Of a DNA stretch of 64,000 nt, positions 43,751-52,162 are shown piece by piece (positions within the stretch are counted from its first letter, which is position 1; each line of letters starts with the position of its first letter). Origin of the DNA: Desulfopila_A sp964446655 (GTDB taxonomy: Bacteria; Desulfobacterota; Desulfobulbia; Desulfobulbales; Desulfocapsaceae). The translations under genes and the position numbers were made by a program. The stretch is taken from NCBI GenBank assembly GCA_964446655.1, contig CAYUPL010000013.1:14418-78417 (forward strand), written 5' to 3'. Below the pieces are notes generated by a model. It worked only from the letters and a program-made list of their open reading frames with translations, did no database searches and was not told the DNA's origin.

Positions 43751-43868
43751 GACTTCAGCACAGGTTTTCCCCTTCCTTACCCGCAACAACCTCAAGTGCT
43801 GTTTCAGCCGGATCTCGACTGTATCGCAGCCATAAAACAGACACTGTATTAAAAGACCGGTATCTCCC

Positions 43869-43908
43869 TACGACAACCTCGGTTGGTGAGAATCCGAGTT
43901 AGAGTTTT
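43869..43908. repeat. Short dispersed repeat, copy B
   Basis: Homologous to copy A at 32677. Its hairpin is perfect (CTCGG with CCGAG) and differs from copy A by changes that keep pairing. As in copy A, it overlaps the stop of a minus-strand gene. Confidence 0.45.
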
Positions 43909-44834
43909 ATCTCAAGCCGTTCTCTGGCAAAGAATATTTCCGGAGTAGTTGCAGTCGCCGGCCGACAATATTTTTCCGTCATCACATCAATCTGGGCATC
44001 GGTTCTATCCGGATCATGATGAAACAATGCCAGTTTTTTTACACCGGCACGGGTGGCAGCGGCTATGGCATACTCAATGGGTGTATGGCCCCAACCTATT
44101 CGGCTGGTGACAAATTCCTCTTCAGTATATTGGGCATCATACACCAGCAGATCGGCTCCCTCAAAAAACTTTTCCAAAACCAGATTCTGCTCATCGGCAA
44201 CCTCCTGCCCCTCAAGGGCCATAGCTTCGTCATAGTCCGGATGATTCGGATCACTGATAAAAAGGTTCCGGTAAGGCTCCGTATCATAGCAGGTGCAGAA
44301 AACCTTGCCGTCAAACTCAAATCGATATCCCAATGTTGCTATCGGATGATTGAGAAACTTCGTGGAAAGCTTGAGACCATCACCAAGATCCACCAAAGGA
44401 TTCTCGTTCAGACGGATATATTCAATATCTGAACTGAGTTCACCGAAATTGACGGGAAAATAACGATATTTCATCTGCCCGCCCACCACTTCTTCAAGGG
44501 GATCTTCTTCAAATGTCACCGGGCCGTAAACATTCATTTTTGTGCCGGGTATATAGATGGGAGTAAAATAAGGAAAACCCATGATATGGTCCCAATGCGT
44601 ATGAGAGAGGAATAAATCGGCCGAGATCGGTCCATTGGGCAGATCGTTTTTCATCATATAGGTGCCCAGTTCCCGAATACCGGAACCGGCATCGATAATG
44701 ACGACTCTGCCTTTTTTACCGACCCGCAGTTCTATGCAGGCACCGTTTCCACCATATTTCTGGGTATTTGGTCCCGGACAGGGGATCGAACCTCTGACCC
44801 CCCAAAACGTAATTTTCATCATGGCCGTTCTCAT
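43899..44834 (-). CDS. Metallo-beta-lactamase-fold hydrolase
   Basis: A 311-residue protein with the HTHWDH metal motif at residues 78-83 in LFLSHTHWDHIMGFPYF, plus the N-terminal FWGVRGSIPCPGPNTQKYGGN typical of a phosphodiesterase-like MBL branch often fused to or encoded with signalling domains. DAQYTEEEF and GWGHTPIEYA supply later ligands. It overlaps the HDOD gene by 4 nt (ATGA), so the start at 44834 is chosen by coupling; ATG 44819 is an alternative. A nucleotide or cyclic-nucleotide substrate is plausible but unproven. Confidence 0.85.
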   Translation of the reverse strand: MRTAMMKITFWGVRGSIPCPGPNTQKYGGNGACIELRVGKKGRVVIIDAGSGIRELGTYMMKNDLPNGPISADLFLSHTHWDHIMGFPYFTPIYIPGTKMNVYGPVTFEEDPLEEVVGGQMKYRYFPVNFGELSSDIEYIRLNENPLVDLGDGLKLSTKFLNHPIATLGYRFEFDGKVFCTCYDTEPYRNLFISDPNHPDYDEAMALEGQEVADEQNLVLEKFFEGADLLVYDAQYTEEEFVTSRIGWGHTPIEYAIAAATRAGVKKLALFHHDPDRTDAQIDVMTEKYCRPATATTPEIFFARERLEIKL

Positions 44835-45691
44835 ATTTGCAGAAAAATCTGCGCTTTTTTAATTTCCGTCTCCACTTCTACACGAACTCCGGCATACTCC
44901 TGCCAGCTCAATCCGCTGATCTGCAGAAGAGGCGCAATATCTTCTTCACGCGGGAAGGAATCACCCGCAAAACCTATATCAAAAATGTTTATATAAATAT
45001 TGGCAAGAGAAACAAAAGCAATCTGGCGCCGATGCCCTTCATCGGCGTCTTCGATGTGATGATGATTACCGATACACTCTTTAATTACGGGGTTAAGCTT
45101 CCATTTTTCTGCTATCATCAGTCCAACTTCCTGATGATCAATACCAAGAAGATCCTGTTCGACATCAACCAGCGAAGCTCTTTCCTGCACAGCGATACGC
45201 AACACCTCGGAATATTCGTCTCCAAATGGAACCTTTCCCAGATCGTGCAGCAGTCCACCGACGAAATATTCCTCTCGGTCCATGAGCGGCACACCACCAG
45301 CACTGGCAAGGAGCTTCGCACATGCGCCAACGCCGATTGAATGTGCCCAGAATTTTGAAGTAGGCAAAACCTTTGATTTTTTGGCACTCGATACCGTCCG
45401 GATAACAGCCGTACTCAAAGCCATATTTTTAACGGTATTCATGCCAAGCATGGTTATCGCCCGGGTAAGCGAAGTAACCTTGGCGACGAGGGAATAGTAG
45501 GAGGAATTTATCAGTTTCAGGACCTGTCCGGTTAGAACAGGATCGAGAGAGACGACCTTGTTAAGCTCATTCGGCGAGGCATCCGTTCTGCTGCAGATCT
45601 CCATGACCTTTCCCACTGTGGTGGAAAGACTCGGCATTCGCTGGATGAATTTCTGAATCTTCTGACGGTGTTGTTCTCTATCCAATTGCAT
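44831..45691 (-). CDS. HDOD domain signalling protein
   Basis: A 286-residue HDOD (HD-related output domain) protein. MPSLSTTVGKVMEICSR opens the fold; DPVLTGQVLKLINSSYY, ITMLGMNTVKNMALST and GGLLHDLGKVPFGDEY follow. The HD pair in LLHDLG and the later NHHH suggest that some metal-binding residues of true HD domains remain. HDOD proteins act in regulatory networks, often with two-component or cyclic-di-GMP systems. It is in a two-gene operon with the MBL hydrolase. Confidence 0.88.
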   Translation of the reverse strand: MQLDREQHRQKIQKFIQRMPSLSTTVGKVMEICSRTDASPNELNKVVSLDPVLTGQVLKLINSSYYSLVAKVTSLTRAITMLGMNTVKNMALSTAVIRTVSSAKKSKVLPTSKFWAHSIGVGACAKLLASAGGVPLMDREEYFVGGLLHDLGKVPFGDEYSEVLRIAVQERASLVDVEQDLLGIDHQEVGLMIAEKWKLNPVIKECIGNHHHIEDADEGHRRQIAFVSLANIYINIFDIGFAGDSFPREEDIAPLLQISGLSWQEYAGVRVEVETEIKKAQIFLQI

Positions 45692-45802
45692 ACCATATTA
45701 TTGAACAATTTCGGCGATCCACGGCCCTTATGCAGTGACAGTCCCTATTGTAGCGAAAGAAGAGGACCAAATCAAGAGAATCAAAAGCACTCTCCGTCTT
45801 AA

Positions 45803-46588
45803 TCAGAAATAATCCGCTTCTTTTTGAAGCATTTTAACATACGAAACCACTTCAGCATAGGCTACACCACTGCCGCCGAATATATCGAGGGCACTGCCGA
45901 TGGTGGCATCAAGGCACCCTTTACCCAGAACATGAATTTTTTGTAAATCGTCGAGGTTTCTCACTCCACCGGCATAGGTAGTGGGTACCGCAACCCACTG
46001 CCCTAATTTCTCGACAAGCTCCTCTTCTATGCCACCACACTTGCCTTCCACATCTGCGGCATGAATAAGAAGCTCATCGCATCTCTTGGAAAAATACTCA
46101 ATATTTTCAGGAGTAATGGCAACCTCGGTAAAGTTCTGCCACCTCTCGGTTACTACAAAATATACATCATCTCGTCTCCGGCAACTCAGATCAAGAACAA
46201 GACGATGACGCCCAACCTTGCGCACCAGCCTGGCCAGATAATCGTGATCCACCCTGCCATTTTTAAAAACACAAGAAGTAACAATCACATGAGAGGCACC
46301 ATAATCCAGCCACTGTCCGGCATTTTCGAGGGTTATCCCACCGCCTACCTGAAGATTATCAGGCCACGCCTGCAGAGCGTCTAGCGCGGCCCTGTCGTTT
46401 CCCGGACCCAGTTTGATAATATGGCCCCCTGTTAAATTATCGCGCCGGTACATTTCAGCGAAATAGCGGGAAGGCATTTCGGCAACGAAATTCGTCTGTA
46501 GGTCGCCAGGTCTGTCGTCACTCAGGCTTGAGCCGACTATCTGCTTCACCTTACCGTTATGAAGATCAATACATGGTCGAAATTTCAT
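45803..46588 (-). CDS. hisA: Eukaryote-type ProFAR isomerase
   Basis: A 261-residue TIM-barrel enzyme of the fourth step of histidine biosynthesis. It matches the eukaryotic (yeast HIS6) form rather than the usual bacterial HisA: KFRPCIDLHNGKVKQIVG with D8, TNFVAEMPSRYFAEMY, GGHIIKLGPGNDRAALDALQAWP, VIVTSCVF, LVLDLSCR with D133, LIHAADVEGKCGGI and SALDIFGG. It is a single-gene unit here, away from any his operon. The ATG at 46588 has weak context. Confidence 0.9.
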   Translation of the reverse strand: MKFRPCIDLHNGKVKQIVGSSLSDDRPGDLQTNFVAEMPSRYFAEMYRRDNLTGGHIIKLGPGNDRAALDALQAWPDNLQVGGGITLENAGQWLDYGASHVIVTSCVFKNGRVDHDYLARLVRKVGRHRLVLDLSCRRRDDVYFVVTERWQNFTEVAITPENIEYFSKRCDELLIHAADVEGKCGGIEEELVEKLGQWVAVPTTYAGGVRNLDDLQKIHVLGKGCLDATIGSALDIFGGSGVAYAEVVSYVKMLQKEADYF

Positions 46589-46682
46589 GGTAAAACCAAG
46601 TTAGTCCGGATTTCTCACATTGTATGCATCGGGATCGGAAAGTGTTTCCTATCTTACTTTCTCGAAACAAAAGAACAAATAA

Positions 46683-46716
46683 AAAAAGGCGCCGGGATAG
46701 CTCCCACCGCCTTTTT
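46683..46716. terminator. Bidirectional terminator between the ATPase gene and hisA
   Basis: AAAAAGGCG (46683-46691) pairs with CGCCTTTTT (46708-46716), with an inner GGGA/TCCC stem. The A/T tails make it usable on both strands. It ends the RecA-fold ATPase transcript and insulates hisA. Confidence 0.8.
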
Positions 46717-46745
46717 CATCACTATCTGTTTTTGCCCTGCTGCTA

Positions 46746-47453
46746 TTACACTTTCTTGATCAGCATGGTAGATGGATCAAAGGCAAGTTTGGCGTTCGCA
46801 TCAATTTCACAGGCGGTGCATTTAATGATATCCAGCCTGATTCCCTCCTCTAAGGGATTGATGTACAGTACCGTGCCGAACATGTTGTCTATTTCATGAC
46901 AGGGCGCCGGAACCCCGGCTGGGCTGATGCGACTGTCACCCCTGTGGCTGACGGCCGAAAACCATACCATGCTCAAATTCTTTTTTTCCATAAGTGCCGC
47001 AAACTCCTGCATACTCCTTTGGTCGGCATCTCCGAAGTCAAAACCGTCCACTATGAGACACCGTGGCGTGTAAACATCCTGCTTCATCAAATCATCAAGG
47101 CGTTCCTCCAGGGTGGCTACATCGAAAGCACTTTCCTTGAACGTCATGATCATTCTGTTACGCATGATCTCGGGCTCGACATCAACCCGTTCCTGATCAT
47201 TCATTGCCGCAGTTGCAAGAGAGAAAATATCATCATACCAGCTGCGTGCTTTCTCCACCGTTTCACCGATAGAGACATGCAAGACCTTTTCACCGCGCAT
47301 CATAAAATCCAGGGCTATCTGTACAAGGATTGCCGTCTTGCCGAGACCCGCTCTGGCCACAACGAGTCCCATACCCTGATTTTTATCATCTGCCTTGCCA
47401 CCCAGCCCCAGAGCCCGGAGTGGATTATTGAGTATTAAATCCTCTTTTGTCAT
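46746..47453 (-). CDS. RecA/DnaB-fold P-loop ATPase of unknown function
   Basis: A 235-residue protein with a Walker A motif ARAGLGKT (residues 33-40), a Walker B-like CLIVDGFDF near 130 and a Ser/His-containing VSHRGDSR loop near 170. The order recalls RecA/KaiC/DnaB ATPases, but there is no helicase or recombination partner domain. It sits just downstream of fusA on the same strand, separated by about 190 nt. I do not recognise the family. Confidence 0.7.
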   Translation of the reverse strand: MTKEDLILNNPLRALGLGGKADDKNQGMGLVVARAGLGKTAILVQIALDFMMRGEKVLHVSIGETVEKARSWYDDIFSLATAAMNDQERVDVEPEIMRNRMIMTFKESAFDVATLEERLDDLMKQDVYTPRCLIVDGFDFGDADQRSMQEFAALMEKKNLSMVWFSAVSHRGDSRISPAGVPAPCHEIDNMFGTVLYINPLEEGIRLDIIKCTACEIDANAKLAFDPSTMLIKKV

Positions 47454-47647
47454 GGCACAACCTCTCTTCTTGTCCTAATATGGCTTATTCTTTCTACCGT
47501 CAAACTCCGCACCCGGTCTGCAGCGGTAAACAAAGTGTTCAATGGTGTTTCTCTCTTTTTATCACTGTACCCTTTTCACAGAATTCCTCCACAGATAATT
47601 GCGGAGCACAGCCGGCATGCCGACCTCGAAAGGGAATGAGAGGGAAA

Positions 47648-49729
47648 CTATTTATTCTTTTCGTCCTGATATTTTTTAACCAACTCCTCACTCACGCCCT
47701 TGGGCACCTGCTTAAAGGTGGCAAACTCCATAGTGAACTCAGCTTTTCCCTGGGTCAATGAACGCAAGGCCGTACTGTAGCCAAACATTTCAGAAAGTGG
47801 CACTTCGGCTTCTATAACCGTATAGTTCCCTTCTTCCATGGTCCCTATTATCATGCCGCGCCGTTGGTTGAGTGATCCCATAACCGCACCCTGAAACTCG
47901 GCAGGCCCCTCAACCGCCACCTTCATGATGGGCTCCATTATGACCGGCTTGGCCTTGAGATACCCTTCCCGGAATCCGCCCACGGCAGCCAGCTGGAAAG
48001 CGACATCGGAAGAGTCCACCGCATGCGCGGCACCATCGTTGATGACACAGCGAACACCGGTAATCGGCGCACCGCACAACGATCCTTTTTCGAGGCTCTT
48101 CCGGAAACCTTTATCACAGGAACTGATAAATTCGCGCGGAATTACACCACCGACAATACTGTCGACAAATTCATACTCAGTCTCTTCCACAGGCTCAAGG
48201 TATCCGGCGACGCGACCAAACTGTCCTGAACCACCTGTCTGTTTTTTATGGGTGTAGTTAAAGTCGGCGCGCTGCGTAATGGTTTCCCGATAGGCAACCT
48301 GCGGGGCACCAACGCTCACCTCGGCTTTGTATTCGCGCTTCATTCGCTCAATGTAGACATCAAGGTGGAGCTCGCCCATACCGGAAACGATGGTTTCCCC
48401 TGTCTCGTGATCCACATATGTTCTAAAGGTAGGATCTTCCTTGGTAAAGCGATTAAGAGCCTTCGACATATTGACCTGTGCTTTGTTATCAGCCGGCACT
48501 ATGGCAAGAGAAATAACAGGCTCGGGGATATGCATTGAAGTCATGGAACAGGATATCTCGCCGGAAGTAAAGGTGTCACCGGAGGCGCAGTCGACACCAA
48601 AAAGCGCGACAATGTCACCGGAACCACATGATTCTATCTCTTCCATCTCATCGGAGTGCATACGAACCAGACGGCCGACCTTGACCTTTTTACCCGTCCG
48701 ACTGTTAAAGATGGTATCTCCTTTGCTCAACGATCCCTGGTAGGTGCGCACATAGGTCAACTGACCATAACGACCGTCTTCCAATTTGAAGGCCAGCATG
48801 ACAAGAGGATCTTTCGGATCGTTGGTCACCTTGAATTTCGCCTCCTCGTTTTTCAGATCCAGCGCATGGTTCAGCACGTCAGTCGGACTGGGCAGATATC
48901 GCTCAACAGCATCGAGCAAAGTCTGTACCCCTTTGTTTTTGTAAGCCGATCCCATAAAGACCGGCGTAAACTCCATGGCCAGCGTGCCCTTCCTCACAGC
49001 CTCATAGACAAGATCGAGATCGATATCCCCCTCCTCCAGCAAGGCTTCCATAAGCTCGTCGGAGTACATGGAGACCTCCTCCAGAAGCTGACTGCGTCGT
49101 TCAGTGGCTTCATCGAGCAAATCCGTCGGCACGTCATCCAGGCGAATCACTTCACCGTTGGCGCCTTCGAAGTACACGGCCTTCATGGTGACGAGATCAA
49201 CCAGTCCCTTCAGCTCATTCTCCAGGCCGATGGGCATCTGCATCATATGCGCATTCAGCTGCAGTTTATCCCGCAACTGACGTGTAACTTTCTCAGGATT
49301 AGCCCCGGTTCGGTCACACTTGTTGACAAAGGCAATGCGAGGAACATTATAGCGGGTCATCTGACGATTTACCGTAATGGACTGCGACTGCACGCCACCG
49401 ACCGAACAGAGAACAAGAATAGCACCATCCAAAACGCGCAGCGCTCTCTCTACTTCCACGGTAAAATCAACATGGCCTGGAGTATCGATGATATTGATAT
49501 TGAGATCTTTCCAGGTACAATGTGTTGCGGCCGACTGGATGGTGATGCCACGCTCTTTTTCCAGCTCCATGGAGTCCATTTTCGCCCCGACGCCGTCTTT
49601 GCCCCGGACTTCATGGATAGCATGTATTCTATCGGTATAAAAAAGTATACGCTCCGTCAGGGTGGTTTTTCCTGAATCGATATGTGCGCTGATTCCAATA
49701 TTTCGTACTTTTGATAAATCTCTAATCAT
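47648..49729 (-). CDS. fusA: Elongation factor G, mitochondrial-EFG1-like
   Basis: A 693-residue translocase with G1 AHIDSGKTT (15-23), G3 DTPGH (about 81-85) and G4 NKCD (about 135-138), and all five domains up to the C-terminal MFGYSTALRSLTQGKAEFTMEF. The GTPase part is closer to mitochondrial EFG1 than to E. coli FusA (HEVRGKDGVGAKMDSMELE, GITIQSAATHCTW), the hallmark of the spd-type EF-G1 of spirochaetes, planctomycetes and deltaproteobacteria. Such organisms usually have a second EF-G elsewhere. It is not in a str operon here (no rpsL, rpsG or tuf). Confidence 0.94.
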   Translation of the reverse strand: MIRDLSKVRNIGISAHIDSGKTTLTERILFYTDRIHAIHEVRGKDGVGAKMDSMELEKERGITIQSAATHCTWKDLNINIIDTPGHVDFTVEVERALRVLDGAILVLCSVGGVQSQSITVNRQMTRYNVPRIAFVNKCDRTGANPEKVTRQLRDKLQLNAHMMQMPIGLENELKGLVDLVTMKAVYFEGANGEVIRLDDVPTDLLDEATERRSQLLEEVSMYSDELMEALLEEGDIDLDLVYEAVRKGTLAMEFTPVFMGSAYKNKGVQTLLDAVERYLPSPTDVLNHALDLKNEEAKFKVTNDPKDPLVMLAFKLEDGRYGQLTYVRTYQGSLSKGDTIFNSRTGKKVKVGRLVRMHSDEMEEIESCGSGDIVALFGVDCASGDTFTSGEISCSMTSMHIPEPVISLAIVPADNKAQVNMSKALNRFTKEDPTFRTYVDHETGETIVSGMGELHLDVYIERMKREYKAEVSVGAPQVAYRETITQRADFNYTHKKQTGGSGQFGRVAGYLEPVEETEYEFVDSIVGGVIPREFISSCDKGFRKSLEKGSLCGAPITGVRCVINDGAAHAVDSSDVAFQLAAVGGFREGYLKAKPVIMEPIMKVAVEGPAEFQGAVMGSLNQRRGMIIGTMEEGNYTVIEAEVPLSEMFGYSTALRSLTQGKAEFTMEFATFKQVPKGVSEELVKKYQDEKNK

Positions 49730-49802
49730 GGCTTTTGCCCTCTACCAGTATCTGCCGGCTGGACTCTACTAGTTCCAGCTCCCATTAATAATATGCGGGA
49801 TA

Positions 49803-49840
49803 ATAAAAAAAGAAGGAGTCACAGCTGTCTGCAACTCCTT
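49803..49840 (-). terminator. Rho-independent terminator downstream of a small gene
   Basis: On the minus strand AAGGAGT (49840-49834) pairs with ACTCCTT (49819-49813), followed by a T-rich run. It begins at the stop codon of the small ORF at 49840-49983 and precedes fusA. Confidence 0.75.
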
Positions 49841-49983
49841 TATATAACACTATCGGGATGTGTTTTCATCGGCGACACATAAAGATAAATCAGCATGCCG
49901 CAACTGTATGAGTATAACACCCCATAAACAACAAGTAAAGTCCTTTTTAAAAAAACTCGCATTTCCCTGGCGTTCGCCACCAT
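49840..49983 (-). CDS. Small single-helix membrane protein
   Basis: A 47-residue predicted protein with one hydrophobic helix (about residues 14-36, TLLVVYGVLYSYSCGMLIYLYV) after a basic N-terminus. Support comes from a good ribosome site (GGGAGAGG, 6 nt before the ATG) and the terminator right at its stop. The frame is open further upstream (to 50076), but that part has no ribosome site. No homologue is recognised. Located upstream of fusA on the same strand but separated from it by the terminator. Confidence 0.4.
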   Translation of the reverse strand: MVANAREMRVFLKRTLLVVYGVLYSYSCGMLIYLYVSPMKTHPDSVI

Positions 49984-50172
49984 TGCCGGCCTCTCCCGAA
50001 CACTCGAGCCCTTTGCGAAAGTTGCCTTATACTTTATATTTCTTAGGGTTTTGTTACAATCAGGTTTGTTTTTCAATATAGGGTTGCAACCGCTTGCAGC
50101 CTGCTTACCGTCTTACGTTGATGTCCTGCAAAAAAGCCTGTCCCAGCAAACACTACCTCCATAGGAGCAACG

Positions 50173-51189
50173 ATGGAACATAGATATATAGGCAGAACCG
50201 GCCTGCGCGTCAGCCCCATTTGTCTCGGTACGATGACATTTGGGAATCATTGTAACAAGAAAACAGCTTTTGCTCTGCTGGACCAGGCCTATGACCGAGG
50301 CGTAAATTTTTTTGATACCGCCGAGATTTATCCGGTACCTCCTCAGCAGAAAACCGTTGGCCTCACCGAAGAAATTGTGGGAGAGTGGCTGCAGAATAAG
50401 CCCCGCCAATCCATTATTCTTGCCACAAAGGTGACAGGCGGTGCTTCCGGCTGGTTTGTCCCTCCTGTACGCCATGGTCTGACCGCCCTTGATGCGTACC
50501 ACATCAAAACCGCGATCGAGGGCAGTCTGCGTCGACTGCAAACCGACTATATCGATTTGTATCAGATGCATTGGCCCGACACAGTCATTCCCAGAGAAGA
50601 GTCCATGAAGGCATTCGACGCTCTGGTCCGAGAAGGCAAAGTCCGCTATCTCGGCACTTCGAATGATTCCACCTACGGCACCATGAAATCAAACATGACC
50701 AGCCATTTCAAGGACTGGGCCCGCTTCGAATCAATTCAGAACAATTTTTCTCTGCTGAACAGACGGTTTTTAGATGAGATGAAGGATATGTGCCGGCAGG
50801 AGTCACTCTCCCTGCTCCCTTACTCCCCCATGGCCGGCGGAGTTCTGAGCGGTAAATATAACCTGCAGTATGATGTACCGGGACGTTTTACCAGGTATGC
50901 CGCCTCCGATGAAGCCCGCCTTCGCGCCATGGCCCATCGCTTTCTCAACGAAAAAACCCTGGCCTCAACAGCACGGTATATGGAAATCGCCCAATCGATC
51001 GACATCGCCCCGGCAACTCTTGCCGTGGCCTGGAGCAAGCAGTTTGATTTCGTCGCCTCAACCATCGTCGGAGCCACCGCCACCACTCAGCTTGGAGAAT
51101 CCTTGGCCGCCATGGAACTGCTCCTTGATGACGAAACACTCAAGCGATGTGACGAGGTCCACGCCGACATACTCTATCCCATGGGATAA
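50173..51189 (+). CDS. Aldo/keto reductase
   Basis: A 338-residue NADPH-dependent oxidoreductase of the Tas/YajO group. The catalytic tetrad is visible as D48, Y53, K86 and H133 (DTAEIY, ATKV, QMHWPD). SQLGESLAAMELLLDD-like C-terminal helices fit the family. The ATG at 50173 has AGGAGC upstream. The substrate is not predictable. Confidence 0.9.
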   Translation: MEHRYIGRTGLRVSPICLGTMTFGNHCNKKTAFALLDQAYDRGVNFFDTAEIYPVPPQQKTVGLTEEIVGEWLQNKPRQSIILATKVTGGASGWFVPPVRHGLTALDAYHIKTAIEGSLRRLQTDYIDLYQMHWPDTVIPREESMKAFDALVREGKVRYLGTSNDSTYGTMKSNMTSHFKDWARFESIQNNFSLLNRRFLDEMKDMCRQESLSLLPYSPMAGGVLSGKYNLQYDVPGRFTRYAASDEARLRAMAHRFLNEKTLASTARYMEIAQSIDIAPATLAVAWSKQFDFVASTIVGATATTQLGESLAAMELLLDDETLKRCDEVHADILYPMG

Positions 51190-51224
51190 ATCATATCGAA
51201 CAAAAGAGAAACCGAAAGAGAGAC

Positions 51225-51386
51225 CTATAGGCCCATTTTTTTCTGCAGTTCCTCGATTTCCCGGCGCAACTTGTTTTTTTCATCTTCCGACTGCGCCTGC
51301 TGCAGCCTTTTCTGCAAACCAATCAGGATCATCTCCTCCCTATATTCATTACAGGTGTATGGCGATGTCCTTTCGTTCGGATCCAT
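51225..51386 (-). CDS. Small coiled-coil protein downstream of lysE
   Basis: A 53-residue protein. The N-terminal MDPNERTSPYTCNEYREEM is followed by a helix of heptads (ILIGLQKRLQQAQSEDEKNK onwards) to the C-terminus. The TCNEYREEM-xLxGL pattern is one I associate with short conserved proteins of deltaproteobacteria, without known function. It starts 5 nt after the lysE stop and has no ribosome site of its own, so translation is probably coupled to lysE. It converges with the aldo/keto reductase. Confidence 0.6.
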   Translation of the reverse strand: MDPNERTSPYTCNEYREEMILIGLQKRLQQAQSEDEKNKLRREIEELQKKMGL

Positions 51387-51391
51387 ACAAA

Positions 51392-52045
51392 TCAGATAAG
51401 CTTATCTATACCGCTATAGAAAAAATATCCGGAAAAAAGGCCGAGAAAGAGGGCACAGCTACCCATCAGCAGACGATATCCTCGGTCCGTCAACACGTTT
51501 TTCCCTTTATGCACTCCGTAGGATACTGCGGTATACCAGGCAAAATCAGCCAGGATATGGCCTAGAAAAAAGGCAACGATGCCGGCAACCCCAAAGCCGG
51601 CGGAGTAGACGATATACCCAAAACCGATACTTGCCCACCAGAGGATGAAATAGGGATTTACAGCACTCAGCACTATCCCGGCCGCAACAAGATTTTTCTG
51701 CTTTTTCTCCTTCACCTCAAGTCGAAAACGGAGTCGCGGCAACTCACGCAGCATCGAAAAAGCCATCCAGAGCAGAAGCGTTCCTCCCACAAAGGAAATG
51801 GCGACAAACACATCCTCCCGCAGCAGCAGGGGAGCCAGGCCCGATAAAAGGGCAAACACTACACCCAGTTCAAGAATGCCATGGCCTGCGATCATCAGAG
51901 GCCCTGCCACAACTCCTCTACGTGAACTTTCACTGATGGTAACGGACAACAGTGGTCCGGGCATCAGAGCACCGGAAAGAGCAATGACAAAAGAAGAAAA
52001 AAATATTGTGATAATTGCCGGCAACATTATCTTTGTATACACCAT
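51392..52045 (-). CDS. LysE/RhtB family exporter
   Basis: A 217-residue membrane protein with six helices. GALMPGPLLSVTISESSRRG is the N-terminal family signature; LSAVNPYFILWWASIGFGY is the second conserved block. Members export amino acids such as lysine, threonine or homoserine lactone; the substrate here is unknown. The ATG at 52045 lacks a good ribosome site, and ATG 52027 is an alternative. It is divergent from the carboxypeptidase. Confidence 0.88.
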   Translation of the reverse strand: MVYTKIMLPAIITIFFSSFVIALSGALMPGPLLSVTISESSRRGVVAGPLMIAGHGILELGVVFALLSGLAPLLLREDVFVAISFVGGTLLLWMAFSMLRELPRLRFRLEVKEKKQKNLVAAGIVLSAVNPYFILWWASIGFGYIVYSAGFGVAGIVAFFLGHILADFAWYTAVSYGVHKGKNVLTDRGYRLLMGSCALFLGLFSGYFFYSGIDKLI

Positions 52046-52162
52046 ATGTTAACGAGGAGCAACGTCTGGGTTTCTGCCGGACAAAGCTATTTTGTCAGGC
52101 AAGCGCGGTTCCTATTCTCGTTCGCCCTTCTAAAAGGGTCCAACATCTAAAAATCGAAAAGT

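Noticed and set aside
43869..43908. tRNA D-arm-like sequence (GGTTGGTGAGAATCC)
   Set aside because: No acceptor stem, anticodon arm or T-arm follows; better explained as a copy of the short repeat.
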